Part shown: positions 8,499 through 16,859 of the stretch, piece by piece
Layout: every line of letters starts with the position of its first letter
How positions within the stretch are numbered: the first letter of the stretch is position 1
Assembly: GCF_001544835.2 (NCBI RefSeq)
Contig: NZ_FCNX02000025.1
Coordinates: 1-59,663, forward strand
Source: Caballeronia fortuita
Lineage (GTDB): Bacteria > Pseudomonadota > Gammaproteobacteria > Burkholderiales > Burkholderiaceae
DNA length: 59,663 nucleotides
Reading direction: 5' to 3'
Program-made: the position numbers and the translations under genes
The notes under the pieces: model-generated
The model's input: the letters and a program-made list of their open reading frames with translations, nothing else
Database searches by the model: none
Told to the model about the DNA's origin: nothing

Positions 8499-9650
8499 AT
8501 GCACTCCGACATCACGCAGCGCCCGGCGCCGTTCATCTGGTCGGGCAAGTCGCTCGGACAGGCGCGCAGCATGCCGGGCAGCTTCTATACCTCGCGCGAA
8601 GTGTTCGAGGCCGAGCGCGAGCATGTGTTTCTCAGGCACTGGTTCTTCGCCGGGCGCGCGGACGAGCTGCGCAAGCCGGGCGACTATCGCGCGATCGACA
8701 CCGCGGGCGGCCCCGTCCTCCTCACGCGCGACGAAAACGGCGAACTGCATGCGTTCGCCAATACGTGCCGGCATCGCGGCGCGCAACTGCTCGAAGGCTG
8801 CGGCGCGAAACGCAGCATCGTGTGCCCCTATCACGCGTGGTCGTACCGGCTCGACGGTTCGTTGCTGCGCGCGCCGGGCACGCAGGACGTGCCGGGCTTC
8901 GATGCCGCATCGGAAGGCCTGATACCGGTGCGCATGAGCGACTGGAAAGGGAACCTCTTCCTCAACTTCGATGCCGGTGCCGACGATCTCGACACGCATC
9001 TCGGTACCTATCCGGAACTCTTCGCGTCGCATCGCGTGGAGGACATGCGTTGCATGTTTCGCGTCGATCTACCGGCCGCGTGCAACTGGAAAATGCTGCT
9101 CGAAAACGCGATGGAGACATATCACACGGGACTCGTTCACGCGCGCACGGTGGGTGCGCAAACCAGCCTGACGTTTCCCGGCGGCCCGAACTGGCACGCG
9201 ATTCAGGTGCAATCGGACGTATCGACCGCCGTGCTCGACAAGAGCGCACCGCCGCCCTTTCCGCAGATCGATGGCTTGAGCGACATCGCGCGCAAGGGCA
9301 CGTTCTTCACGCTGATCGAGCCGCTCACGCAGCTTGTTTTCGCGCAGGACTGCATGTGGTGGCTCGCCGTTCTTCCGTTGGCCGCAGACCGTTCGGTGCT
9401 GAGCGTCGGCGGATGCTTCCCGCGTGCATACACCGAGATGCCCGACTTCGACGAGCGTGCGCGTCCGTACTTCGAGCGCTGGGAAGCGGTCGCGCGCGAG
9501 GACGTCGCGATACTCGAAAAGCAGCAGCGCGGCGTGGGTTCCGTGCTGTACAGGCCGGGCGTGCTGTCGTCGCGCGACGACGTGGTGCACGCGATGAACA
9601 GTTGGGTCGCCGCGCGGCTGCCCGCCCATCTCACAGGAGGATCCGCGTGA
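8499..9650 (+). CDS. Rieske non-haem iron oxygenase, alpha subunit
   Basis: 383 residues from the ATG at 8499, which has AAGGA seven bases upstream; an ATG at 8484 is the alternative. The Rieske [2Fe-2S] ligands are Cys90-x-His92 and Cys109-x2-His112. The mononuclear iron site lies in NWKMLLENAMETYHTGLVH, giving the two His, with an acidic ligand expected near the C terminus. The layout resembles carnitine, choline and stachydrine monooxygenases more than two-subunit aromatic dioxygenases, so an N-demethylase or mono-oxygenase role is plausible. No small subunit, ferredoxin or reductase gene is nearby. Its stop overlaps the next start (GTGA). Confidence 0.88.
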   Translation: MHSDITQRPAPFIWSGKSLGQARSMPGSFYTSREVFEAEREHVFLRHWFFAGRADELRKPGDYRAIDTAGGPVLLTRDENGELHAFANTCRHRGAQLLEGCGAKRSIVCPYHAWSYRLDGSLLRAPGTQDVPGFDAASEGLIPVRMSDWKGNLFLNFDAGADDLDTHLGTYPELFASHRVEDMRCMFRVDLPAACNWKMLLENAMETYHTGLVHARTVGAQTSLTFPGGPNWHAIQVQSDVSTAVLDKSAPPPFPQIDGLSDIARKGTFFTLIEPLTQLVFAQDCMWWLAVLPLAADRSVLSVGGCFPRAYTEMPDFDERARPYFERWEAVAREDVAILEKQQRGVGSVLYRPGVLSSRDDVVHAMNSWVAARLPAHLTGGSA

Positions 9651-10651
9651 CGCGCGTGCTCATCACCCATAACAACGCTCTGCTCGAAAACTTCTATAGC
9701 GCGCGCGCCGTCGAGCGTCTGCGCGAGTTCGTCGACGTGAAGATGAACGGCACGGACACACCGCTTCAGGGCGATGCGCTCGTCGAGGCCGCGCAGGATT
9801 GCGACATCGTCATTTCGGATCGCCTCGCGCCCGGCACCGCCGATGTCTTCGACCGCCTGCCACAGCTTGCCGCCTATCTGCGCTGCGCGGTCGATATCCG
9901 CAATGTCGATGTCGCGGCGGCGTCGCGCAATGGCATTCTCGTCGTGCGCTGCAGCGCGGGCTATGCTGAAGCCGTCTCCGAACTCGCGCTCGGCCTGATG
10001 ATCGATCTAGCGCGCAAGGTCAGCGAGAGCGATGCGCGTTACAAGGACGGCATCGCCGATCATCCGATGGTGCTCGGCCGCCAGCTCTACGGCAGCACGA
10101 TCGGCGTGGTCGGCTATGGCGCGATCGGACGGCGCATCGTCGATCTCGCGCTTGCGTTCGGCATGCGCGTGCTCGTCAACGATCCGTATGTCGAGATTCA
10201 TCACGGCGCGGTGACGCAGGTGGCTTTGCCCGATCTGTTGCGCGAGGCGCATTTCGTCGTCTGCGCAGCCTACGCGACGCCGGAAACCACCAATATGTTC
10301 GACGAGCGCGCCTTCGCGCAGATGCGCAGCGACGCCTTCTTCGTCAACATATCGCGCGGGGTGCTCGTCGATGAAGCCGCGCTCGAAGCCGCGCTCACGT
10401 CGGGACGAATCGCGGGCGCGGGTCTCGATGTCGGACGTGGCAAGGACGAGCAGCCGAATCCGGCCATCGCGCGTTTGCCGAATGTCATCGCGACGCCGCA
10501 TGTGGCCGGCCTCACGCCGGAAGCGTCGGATTATCAGGCGGTCGAAACGGTGCAACAGGTGCGCGATCTGCTCGCGGGCCGGCCCGTGGCGCTCGCGGTG
10601 AATCCGCGCGACGCGCATCGTGCGGCGCGCCTTGCGCGGAGCGGCGTATGA
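9647..10651 (+). CDS. D-isomer-specific 2-hydroxyacid dehydrogenase (NAD-dependent)
   Basis: 334 residues from a GTG start (9647) with an excellent ribosome site, AGGAGG. It overlaps the Rieske stop by 4 nt. The NAD-binding loop VVGYGAIGRR matches GxGxxG, and the family's Arg/Glu/His catalytic region is seen at NISRGVLVDEAAL, the following GLDV segment and TPHVAGLTPEA. It resembles phosphoglycerate/phosphonate/hydroxypyruvate reductase-type enzymes. Translational coupling to an oxygenase and an amidohydrolase indicates a catabolic step, probably interconverting a 2-hydroxy and a 2-oxo acid. Confidence 0.87.
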   Translation: MTRVLITHNNALLENFYSARAVERLREFVDVKMNGTDTPLQGDALVEAAQDCDIVISDRLAPGTADVFDRLPQLAAYLRCAVDIRNVDVAAASRNGILVVRCSAGYAEAVSELALGLMIDLARKVSESDARYKDGIADHPMVLGRQLYGSTIGVVGYGAIGRRIVDLALAFGMRVLVNDPYVEIHHGAVTQVALPDLLREAHFVVCAAYATPETTNMFDERAFAQMRSDAFFVNISRGVLVDEAALEAALTSGRIAGAGLDVGRGKDEQPNPAIARLPNVIATPHVAGLTPEASDYQAVETVQQVRDLLAGRPVALAVNPRDAHRAARLARSGV

Positions 10652-11505
10652 CGGCGCGCGATATCCGCTATCCGTCCGCACCCGCGACGCCGCTGCCCGC
10701 AGGCGCCACGGATTGCCACATGCACGCGTATCTCGCGCCGTCCGAATTGCCGACCGATGCCGCCGCCGCGTTTCCGCCGGTGCCGCATGGCAGCATCGCA
10801 AACTATCTCGACGTGCAGAAGCGCCTCGGACTATCGCGCGCGGTCGTCGTGCAACCTTCGGTCTACGGCTTCGACAACTCACCGACGCTCGCGGCGATGG
10901 CCGCGCTCGGCGAGAACGGACGCGGTATCGTAGTGGTCCCGCCTTATGTTTCGGATGACGAACTATCTCAACTGACGGCACTCGGCGCGCGCGGCGTGCG
11001 CTTCTTCATGCTGCCGGGCGGAGCGTTACCCTGGGATTGTCTGGCCGATCTAGCGGCGCGCGTCGCGCCCTTCGGCTGGCACGTGCAACTGCAAACCGAT
11101 GGCAGCACGCTCGCCGATCGCGCGTCGTTGCTGCATGCGCTGCCGTGCAGGCTCGTCATCGATCACAATGGCAAATTCCTCGCGCCCGTCGAGACGACGC
11201 ACGCGGGCTTTCGCACGCTGCTCGAGCTTGTCGATCGCGGCAATACGTGGGTCAAGACGTCGGGCGTGTACGAGACATCGCTTGCGGGCGCGCCGGGCTA
11301 CGCGGATGTCGCGGTGCTCGCGAAAAAGCTGATCGATGCCGCGCCCGAGCGATGTCTCTTCGCGACCAACTGGCCGCATCCGAGCAAGCCCGATGCACCG
11401 CCCGACGACGGTCATCTGATCGATCTGTTCATGCAGTGGTGCGGTAACGCGCGTACCGCCGCACGCATCATGGTCGACAACGCGGCCGAGGTTTACGGCT
11501 TCTAG
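10648..11505 (+). CDS. Amidohydrolase 2-family TIM-barrel hydrolase (LigI-like)
   Basis: 285 residues. The opening GATDCHMHAYL carries the metal-binding or structural HxH motif of the amidohydrolase-2 family. Later family positions are VVQPSVYGFDN, LVIDHNGKF, WVKTSGVYETS and FATNWPHPS. It is close in layout to 2-pyrone-4,6-dicarboxylate lactonase and related lactone hydrolases, so lactone or C-C/C-N hydrolysis is likely. It overlaps the dehydrogenase stop by 4 nt (ATGA), ending the rightward operon. Only 9 bp separate it from the convergent gene at 11515, with no obvious terminator. Confidence 0.85.
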   Translation: MTARDIRYPSAPATPLPAGATDCHMHAYLAPSELPTDAAAAFPPVPHGSIANYLDVQKRLGLSRAVVVQPSVYGFDNSPTLAAMAALGENGRGIVVVPPYVSDDELSQLTALGARGVRFFMLPGGALPWDCLADLAARVAPFGWHVQLQTDGSTLADRASLLHALPCRLVIDHNGKFLAPVETTHAGFRTLLELVDRGNTWVKTSGVYETSLAGAPGYADVAVLAKKLIDAAPERCLFATNWPHPSKPDAPPDDGHLIDLFMQWCGNARTAARIMVDNAAEVYGF

Positions 11506-11514
11506 CCATCTCGT

Positions 11515-13110
11515 TCAAATCCCGAGCGCGCAGCCGTCCTTGCGATGATCCGACGCGCCCGACAGCGTGCCGTTCTCCCAGTCGATGGAGATCGCCTGGC
11601 CGCCGCCGATCGCCCAGCTCGGCGGCACGAGCCTGAAGCCGCGTTCGGTCAATGCGCTTTTGACCGCTTCGGGCAGCGTGCCTTCTGCCTCGACGTGATC
11701 CGTGCCGGGCACCGGAAACACGCGCGGCAGATCGAGCGCCGTCTGCATGTCGAGACCGTAGTCGAGCAGCTTCGAGACGAAATGCGCGTGACCCATCGCC
11801 TGATAATGTCCGCCCATCACGCCGAACACCGTGCGCACCTTGCCGTCGCGCGTCATCATGCCGGGGATGATCGTGTGCATCGGCCGCACGTGTGGCGCGA
11901 TGGCGTTCGGATGGCCCGCCTGCATCGAGAAACTCTGGCCGCGGTTGTGCAGCATCACGCCGAATTCCGGCGACATGATGCCCGAGCCGAACGGATGAAA
12001 GAGCGAGTTGATGAAGCTCGCGCAGTTGCGGTCCTTGTCGACGACGCAGATGTACACCGTGTCCTTGTGCTCCGTCGCGGACGATGCTTCCATCGCGTGA
12101 CGCGACTGCTTCGCATCGATCTTCGCGCGCAACGCATCGACGTTCGCGTCCGACAGCAATTCGTCTACGTTCAGCTTGCCGCCTGCGCGCGGATCGCCGA
12201 GCGATGCATCGCGTATCGAATAGGCAAGACGCGTTGCCTCGATCTCGCGATGCAGACGTTCCGCGCTCAAGGGATCGCCGTCCGCCGCGAAGCCTTCGAG
12301 TATCTTCAGAATCAGCAGCGCAACGACGCCCTGCCCGTTCGGCGGACATTCGTGAACGTCGTATCCGCGAAAGCTCGCCTTGATCGGCTGCACGTATTCG
12401 CCGCGATAACGCGCGAAGTCGTCCAGCGTGTGCAGGCCGCCATGACCGCGCAGACAGTCGACGATGTCGCGCGCGATCGGCCCGCGATAAAACGCATCGC
12501 GCCCGCGCGCGGCGATGAGCTCGAACGCGCGCGCAAGCTCGGGCTGCGCGTGCAGCGCGCCGGCTTCGGGCGCGCGTCCGTCGATCAGCATGCGCGTGCG
12601 GCTTATGTCGTCGGCGGCGAGCACGTCGCGCTGCTTCGCCCAATCCGACGCCGCGCGCGGCGCCACCGCATAGCCGTCACGCGCGAGCGCGACGGCCGCT
12701 GCAAGCAGGCGGCCGAGCGGCATCGAGCCGTGATCCGCGACGAGCGTCGCCCATGCATCGACCGCGCCCGGCACCGTAACCGCGTGCGGCGACCGACGCG
12801 CGATCGCCGTCACGCCGAGCGCGTGCAACGCGTCGACGCTGGCGGCTTGCGGCGCCCATCCCGAGCCGTTGAACGCGATGATGTCGTCCGTGCCGCGCTT
12901 CGAATAGAGCGCGAAGCAATCGCCGCCGATGCCCGTCGATCCCGGCTCGACGACGCACTGCACCGCGCACGCCGCAACCGCCGCGTCCATCGCGTTGCCG
13001 CCCGCTTCGAGAATGCGGATGGCCGCATACGACGACGCCGGATGAGAGGTCGCTGCCATGCCGTCCTTCGCCATCACGATGGAGCGCCCCGGCGCCTCGA
13101 AATTTCTCAT
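11515..13110 (-). CDS. Gamma-glutamyltransferase-family Ntn hydrolase, apparently cytoplasmic
   Basis: 531 residues from the ATG at 13110, preceded by GAGGAA. Self-cleaving Ntn-hydrolase family: the nucleophile is predicted at Thr351 in EHKDTVYICVVD, with the downstream GSGIMSPEFGVMLHNRG loop expected of the small subunit. No signal peptide is visible; the N terminus begins MRNFEAPGRS and goes straight into the catalytic domain, unlike periplasmic GGT but like the YwrD/HpxW group. It could cleave a gamma-glutamyl compound or another amide (HpxW is an oxamate amidohydrolase). It is the last gene of a leftward operon 15688 to 11515. Confidence 0.87.
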   Translation of the reverse strand: MRNFEAPGRSIVMAKDGMAATSHPASSYAAIRILEAGGNAMDAAVAACAVQCVVEPGSTGIGGDCFALYSKRGTDDIIAFNGSGWAPQAASVDALHALGVTAIARRSPHAVTVPGAVDAWATLVADHGSMPLGRLLAAAVALARDGYAVAPRAASDWAKQRDVLAADDISRTRMLIDGRAPEAGALHAQPELARAFELIAARGRDAFYRGPIARDIVDCLRGHGGLHTLDDFARYRGEYVQPIKASFRGYDVHECPPNGQGVVALLILKILEGFAADGDPLSAERLHREIEATRLAYSIRDASLGDPRAGGKLNVDELLSDANVDALRAKIDAKQSRHAMEASSATEHKDTVYICVVDKDRNCASFINSLFHPFGSGIMSPEFGVMLHNRGQSFSMQAGHPNAIAPHVRPMHTIIPGMMTRDGKVRTVFGVMGGHYQAMGHAHFVSKLLDYGLDMQTALDLPRVFPVPGTDHVEAEGTLPEAVKSALTERGFRLVPPSWAIGGGQAISIDWENGTLSGASDHRKDGCALGI

Positions 13111-13137
13111 CTCGCTGTTTCCTCGCAAAGCACGGAA

Positions 13138-13797
13138 CTACGATTTCACGAATTCGACCAGCGCGGGAATCGTCGCGCGGACATGCTCGCGCACGGCCTC
13201 TTCGACGCGCTTCGGATCGCCGCTTTGCAGCACGTCGATGAGACCGCCGTGATCTTCGCGCGATGTCATCGGCTTGTCGGCATGCTCGAGCCAGATACGC
13301 ATATATGGCTCGATCGCGGAGTGAAGTCCGGACAACTGGCGCACGAGGCGCGGCATGCCCGCGAGGCCGGTCAGATACTCGTGAAAATCGCGGTGATACG
13401 TAACCCACAGCGAGTGATCCGCGTTGGCGTTCTCCATGCGATCGAGCAGATGTTCGAGATTGGCGATGCCGTGCCGATCGATCTTCGGCACCGCCATGCG
13501 CGCCGCGAGGCCTTCGAGCGCGGCGCGAATTTCGAACACTTCGCGCATTTCGTCGGCGTCGAGTCCGCGCACGACGACGCCGCGATTCGGCCGGATGCGC
13601 AGCAAACCCTCCGCCGACAGCCGGCGAAACGCTTCGCGCACCGGCATGCGGCTCGTGCCGATCTCTGCTGCGATGTCCTCGGCGACGAGACGTTCGCCCG
13701 CGCGATAACGTCCCGCGCGGATCGCGCTCTCGATGAAGCGATAGGCTTCGTCTTCGGCCGAAAGCGAGACGCCGCTCGTCGCGAGAAGGTCGGGCAT
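13138..13797 (-). CDS. GntR-family regulator, FadR/FCD subgroup
   Basis: 219 residues from the second ATG of an ATGATG pair; GGAG lies 6 nt upstream of it (the first ATG at 13800 has spacing of only 3). The winged helix includes GTSRMPVREAFRRLSAEGLL; the FCD domain follows. It aligns without large gaps to the GntR protein at 2965-3615, with identical stretches such as SAEDEAYR, RYRAGERL and TSRMPVREAFRRL, so the two are clear paralogues. Its start overlaps the RidA stop. It probably regulates this leftward operon and perhaps the rightward one too. Confidence 0.87.
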   Translation of the reverse strand: MPDLLATSGVSLSAEDEAYRFIESAIRAGRYRAGERLVAEDIAAEIGTSRMPVREAFRRLSAEGLLRIRPNRGVVVRGLDADEMREVFEIRAALEGLAARMAVPKIDRHGIANLEHLLDRMENANADHSLWVTYHRDFHEYLTGLAGMPRLVRQLSGLHSAIEPYMRIWLEHADKPMTSREDHGGLIDVLQSGDPKRVEEAVREHVRATIPALVEFVKS

Positions 13798-14318
13798 CAT
13801 GGTCTCCTTGCGGGCTCCGCTATTTCGACGGTGACCCAGGTTTCGAAGCAATAGTCGTCGGCGAGCGATGTCACGCCGATGGTCGCGCGCGGCGCAACCG
13901 CGATCTCTTCGCCGAAGACATCGACGAGGAAATCGGTCATTGCGCTCGCGACAAGATGCGGCGCAGTGAAATCCGGATCGCATGCGACGAAGTTCAGCAC
14001 GCGCGCGAATCCGACGACGCGATCCAGATCGCCGACCGCGTTCTTGATCGCCGCGACGCAATTGATGCCCGTCTGACGCGCGGCCTGCCTCGCGTCTTCG
14101 ACGGAGATCGAGCGGCCCACGCGGCCGGGAAAGCGCGCGTTGCCATCGGCGTCGATTCCCGCCGTCTGTCCCGACAGCAGCAGCAACTGGCCGTACTCGT
14201 AGTGCGGCTTCATCTTGCCGTACTTCGTGCCGTAGTACGACGGCCCGACTTCGTTCAGCGGAAGTTCGATGCTCATGTCCCGCAATCGGCTTTCGATACG
14301 CATGCTCTCGTCCGTCAT
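13797..14318 (-). CDS. RidA-family (YjgF/Rid) protein
   Basis: 173 residues. The Rid fold is seen from about residue 40: GQLLLLSGQTAG, DARQAARQTGINCVAAIKNAVGDLDRVVGFARVLNFVACDPDF, and the terminal ATIGVTSLADDYCFETWVTVEI. RidA proteins hydrolyse reactive enamine/imine intermediates; here the arginine of the canonical PxRxxxxV segment appears as APRATIGV. The start at 14318 has AGGTGA 6 nt upstream and overlaps the aminotransferase stop (ATGA). The N-terminal extension of roughly 35 residues makes it longer than the usual 130. It likely protects or assists the PLP enzyme beside it. Confidence 0.85.
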   Translation of the reverse strand: MTDESMRIESRLRDMSIELPLNEVGPSYYGTKYGKMKPHYEYGQLLLLSGQTAGIDADGNARFPGRVGRSISVEDARQAARQTGINCVAAIKNAVGDLDRVVGFARVLNFVACDPDFTAPHLVASAMTDFLVDVFGEEIAVAPRATIGVTSLADDYCFETWVTVEIAEPARRP

Positions 14319-15688
14319 GGTTTCACCTGCCGGGCGACATCGTCGATGGCGGCGCTCACGCGGTTCAGAAGATCGTCGAGTTCCTGCTCGCTGATGATGA
14401 GCGGCGGACACAATGCGACCGCATCGCCGATATTGCGCGTGATGACATGGCGTCGCGCAAGCGCTTCGGACGCGAGCGCACCGAGCTTGCCCGGCATCTC
14501 GAGAGGCGTCTTGTCTTCCTTCGACGCCACGAGTTCTATCGCGCCGATCAGCCCGACGCCGCGCACCTCGCCGACCAGCGGATGCGCGGCCAGTTCCGCG
14601 AGCCGCGCGTGCATGCGCTCTCCAAGCACGCGCGCGCGTTCGACGAGCCCGCGTTCCTCGATGATCGCGAGGTTCTCCAGCGCAACCGCCGCCGCGACCG
14701 GATGACCGCCAGCAGTAAAGCCGTGTCCGAAGGTCATGCGACGCTCGCTTTCCTCGGCCACCGGCCGATAAATCCTCTCGCTGATCATCACCGCCGATAT
14801 CGGCATGTACGAAGACGACAGTTGCTTGGACAGGATCATGATGTCTGGCGTCAATTCATAGTGTTCCGAACCAAATGCGCGCCCGAGACGCCCGAATCCG
14901 CAGATGACTTCATCGGCGACGAGCGGAATCTCGTACTTGCGCAACACCGCCTGCATCTTCGGCCAATAGCCCGAAGGCGGCGGAATGACGCCGCCGGCGC
15001 CGATCAGCGGTTCCGCGAACATCGCGACGATGGTATCCGCGCCTTCGCGCCGGATCAGCGCGTCGAGTTCGCTTGCGAGGCGCGTCGAGAATGCGTCCTC
15101 GGTTTCGCCCGCCTGACCTTCGCGATAGAAATGCGGTGCGCTCAAGTGCAGAAAGCCGTCGAGCGGCAGGTCGAAACCGCCGTGAACGTGCGGCATGCCG
15201 GTGAGACTCGCGGAGCCGATCGTCACGCCGTGATACGCGCGTTGCCGGCTGATGATCTTCTTTTTCGCCGGCTTGCCGAGCGCGTTCGCCCAGTACCAAA
15301 GCAGCTTGATCGCGGTGTCGTTCGCCTCCGACCCGGAATTGGTGAAGAACACCTTGCTCATCGGCACGGGCGCCATGTCGATCAGCTTTGCAGCTAGATC
15401 GATCAATGGCTGATGCGAGCGCTGCACGAACGAGTGATAGAACGGCAGCACGGACATCTGCCGCAAGGCGGCATCGATGAGGCGCTGCTCGCTGAAACCC
15501 AGCGCCACGCTCCATAAGCCCGACAGCGCTTCGATGTACTTCTGCCCGTGTTCGTCGAAAACATGGATGCCTTCGCCGCGCATCATGACTTTCCCGCCTT
15601 CGTGCGCGTTCTTTACGGCGTTCGTGAACGGATGCAGGTGGAACTGTGCGTCGCGTTGCGACAGCGTGCTGACTTCGCTCGAATCCAT
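14315..15688 (-). CDS. Class III PLP-dependent omega-aminotransferase
   Basis: 457 residues from the ATG at 15688 (AGGA 6 nt upstream). Fold-type I, subgroup II features: FFTNSGSEANDTAIKL, AYHGVT, Asp259 in ADEVICGFGRLG (binds the PLP pyridine) and the Schiff-base Lys288 in ILSKQLSSSYMPISAV. The length and motifs fit beta-alanine:pyruvate, putrescine:pyruvate or taurine-type omega transaminases. First gene of the leftward operon with RidA, GntR and the GGT-like enzyme, so it should remove a terminal or alpha amino group from the pathway compound. The amino donor is not identifiable from sequence. Confidence 0.9.
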   Translation of the reverse strand: MDSSEVSTLSQRDAQFHLHPFTNAVKNAHEGGKVMMRGEGIHVFDEHGQKYIEALSGLWSVALGFSEQRLIDAALRQMSVLPFYHSFVQRSHQPLIDLAAKLIDMAPVPMSKVFFTNSGSEANDTAIKLLWYWANALGKPAKKKIISRQRAYHGVTIGSASLTGMPHVHGGFDLPLDGFLHLSAPHFYREGQAGETEDAFSTRLASELDALIRREGADTIVAMFAEPLIGAGGVIPPPSGYWPKMQAVLRKYEIPLVADEVICGFGRLGRAFGSEHYELTPDIMILSKQLSSSYMPISAVMISERIYRPVAEESERRMTFGHGFTAGGHPVAAAVALENLAIIEERGLVERARVLGERMHARLAELAAHPLVGEVRGVGLIGAIELVASKEDKTPLEMPGKLGALASEALARRHVITRNIGDAVALCPPLIISEQELDDLLNRVSAAIDDVARQVKP

Positions 15689-15905
15689 GTTGTTCCTCGC
15701 ATGATCGATGCGTCGATTTACAACTGTAAGACTGGATACACGTATGTCGTGATGGATGCTATTCGATCGAATTTGCGATGTAAAGACTCTCAGACGCGAG
15801 TCCATTCATCTGCTTATATCGCATAGCGATCTTTGTTTACCGCTTTGCGTGACGACATGTGCGCAACTATCATCGGTTCGTACATCGCACCGGGAGGAAC
15901 GATCG
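15689..15905. promoter_or_regulatory. Divergent promoter region between aminotransferase and ureohydrolase
   Basis: 217 bp, clearly less GC-rich than its flanks, between two divergent operons. It contains GGATACAC near 15733; GGATACAC also occurs at 2923-2930 in front of the gene for the paralogous GntR regulator. This may mark a shared operator, but only a handful of bases support it. No clean sigma-70 pair stands out. Confidence 0.35.
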
Positions 15906-16814
15906 ATGTCATTCGCAACGTTCATGGGCGTTCCGATGAAGACCGACGCGGCCGCAACGGGCGCGTCGCGCGCCTGCGTGCTCGGCGTTCCATTCGATTG
16001 CGGCACGCATCCGTTTCGCGTCGGCTCGCGTGAAGGTCCGGATGCAATCCGCCGGCAATCGCGTCTTCTGCGTCCGTTTTTCGTCGATCCGCAAGGGCGT
16101 CCCGCCAATCCGCTCGAAGCGCTTCGCCTCGTCGATGCAGGCAATGTACATTGCCATCCCGGCGACATCGCGCGTAGCTACCCGCTGATCGAACGCGCGA
16201 TGGACGAGTTGCTCGACGCCGGCATGACACCCGTCACGATGGGCGGCGACGGCGCAGTGACGCTGCCGCAACTGCGCGCGGTGAGGAAGCGTTATTCCGA
16301 CCTGGTCGTGTTGCATATCGATGCACACACCGACACTTACGATCTCGACGGCTTCAACACGGCCACGACGTTCACGCGCGCTGCCGAAGAAAAATTGGTC
16401 GATGCACACGCCAGCTTTCACGTCGGCGCACGCGGCACGACGTTCATCGACGGCGTGATCGGGTTCGGGCGCTCGCTCGGCTTCAACGTCGTGCCCTTCT
16501 CCGAGTTCGAAGCGGATCGCGAAGGCTGCATCGCGCGGATCCGGGAGCGCATCGGCGAGCGGCCCGTTTATCTGTGCTTCGACATGGATATCTTCGATCC
16601 GTCATGCGCGCCCGGCGTCTGCACGCCGGAATGGGGCGGATTCAATCCGAAGGAAGGCATCGCGCTGTTGCGCGCGTTCGCGGGCATGAACTTCGTTTCG
16701 TTCGATGTGAACACCGTTTCGCCCGCGCAGGACATCGGCGACGCCACCGCGTTTCTCGCCGCGACCGTGATGCTGGAATGCTGCGCGCTCGCCGCGCAGA
16801 CGCCCTCTCGTTAG
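15906..16814 (+). CDS. Ureohydrolase (arginase/agmatinase) family protein lacking one metal ligand
   Basis: 302 residues, GGAGG 8 nt before the ATG. The arginase fold is clear: metal-binding DAHTD (Asp139, His141, Asp143) and FDMDIFDP (Asp226, Asp228) are intact. The first ligand motif, normally GGDH, reads GGDG here: Gly116 replaces the usual His (codon at 16251). Canonical members need two manganese ions, so this one may bind only one metal, use another residue, or have lost hydrolase activity. The guanidinobutyrase at 39369-40340 keeps the His. It stands at the head of the rightward group with an amino acid ABC transporter. Confidence 0.82.
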   Translation: MSFATFMGVPMKTDAAATGASRACVLGVPFDCGTHPFRVGSREGPDAIRRQSRLLRPFFVDPQGRPANPLEALRLVDAGNVHCHPGDIARSYPLIERAMDELLDAGMTPVTMGGDGAVTLPQLRAVRKRYSDLVVLHIDAHTDTYDLDGFNTATTFTRAAEEKLVDAHASFHVGARGTTFIDGVIGFGRSLGFNVVPFSEFEADREGCIARIRERIGERPVYLCFDMDIFDPSCAPGVCTPEWGGFNPKEGIALLRAFAGMNFVSFDVNTVSPAQDIGDATAFLAATVMLECCALAAQTPSR

Positions 16815-16859
16815 CCGCACGCCGGTTCATCGTTCCAACACTTGCGAAAGAGACCCGTC

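Noticed and set aside
11545..13854. A 769-codon frame on the plus strand opposite the GGT-like and GntR genes
   Set aside because: No recognisable motif, Arg-rich, and it spans two clear genes on the minus strand.
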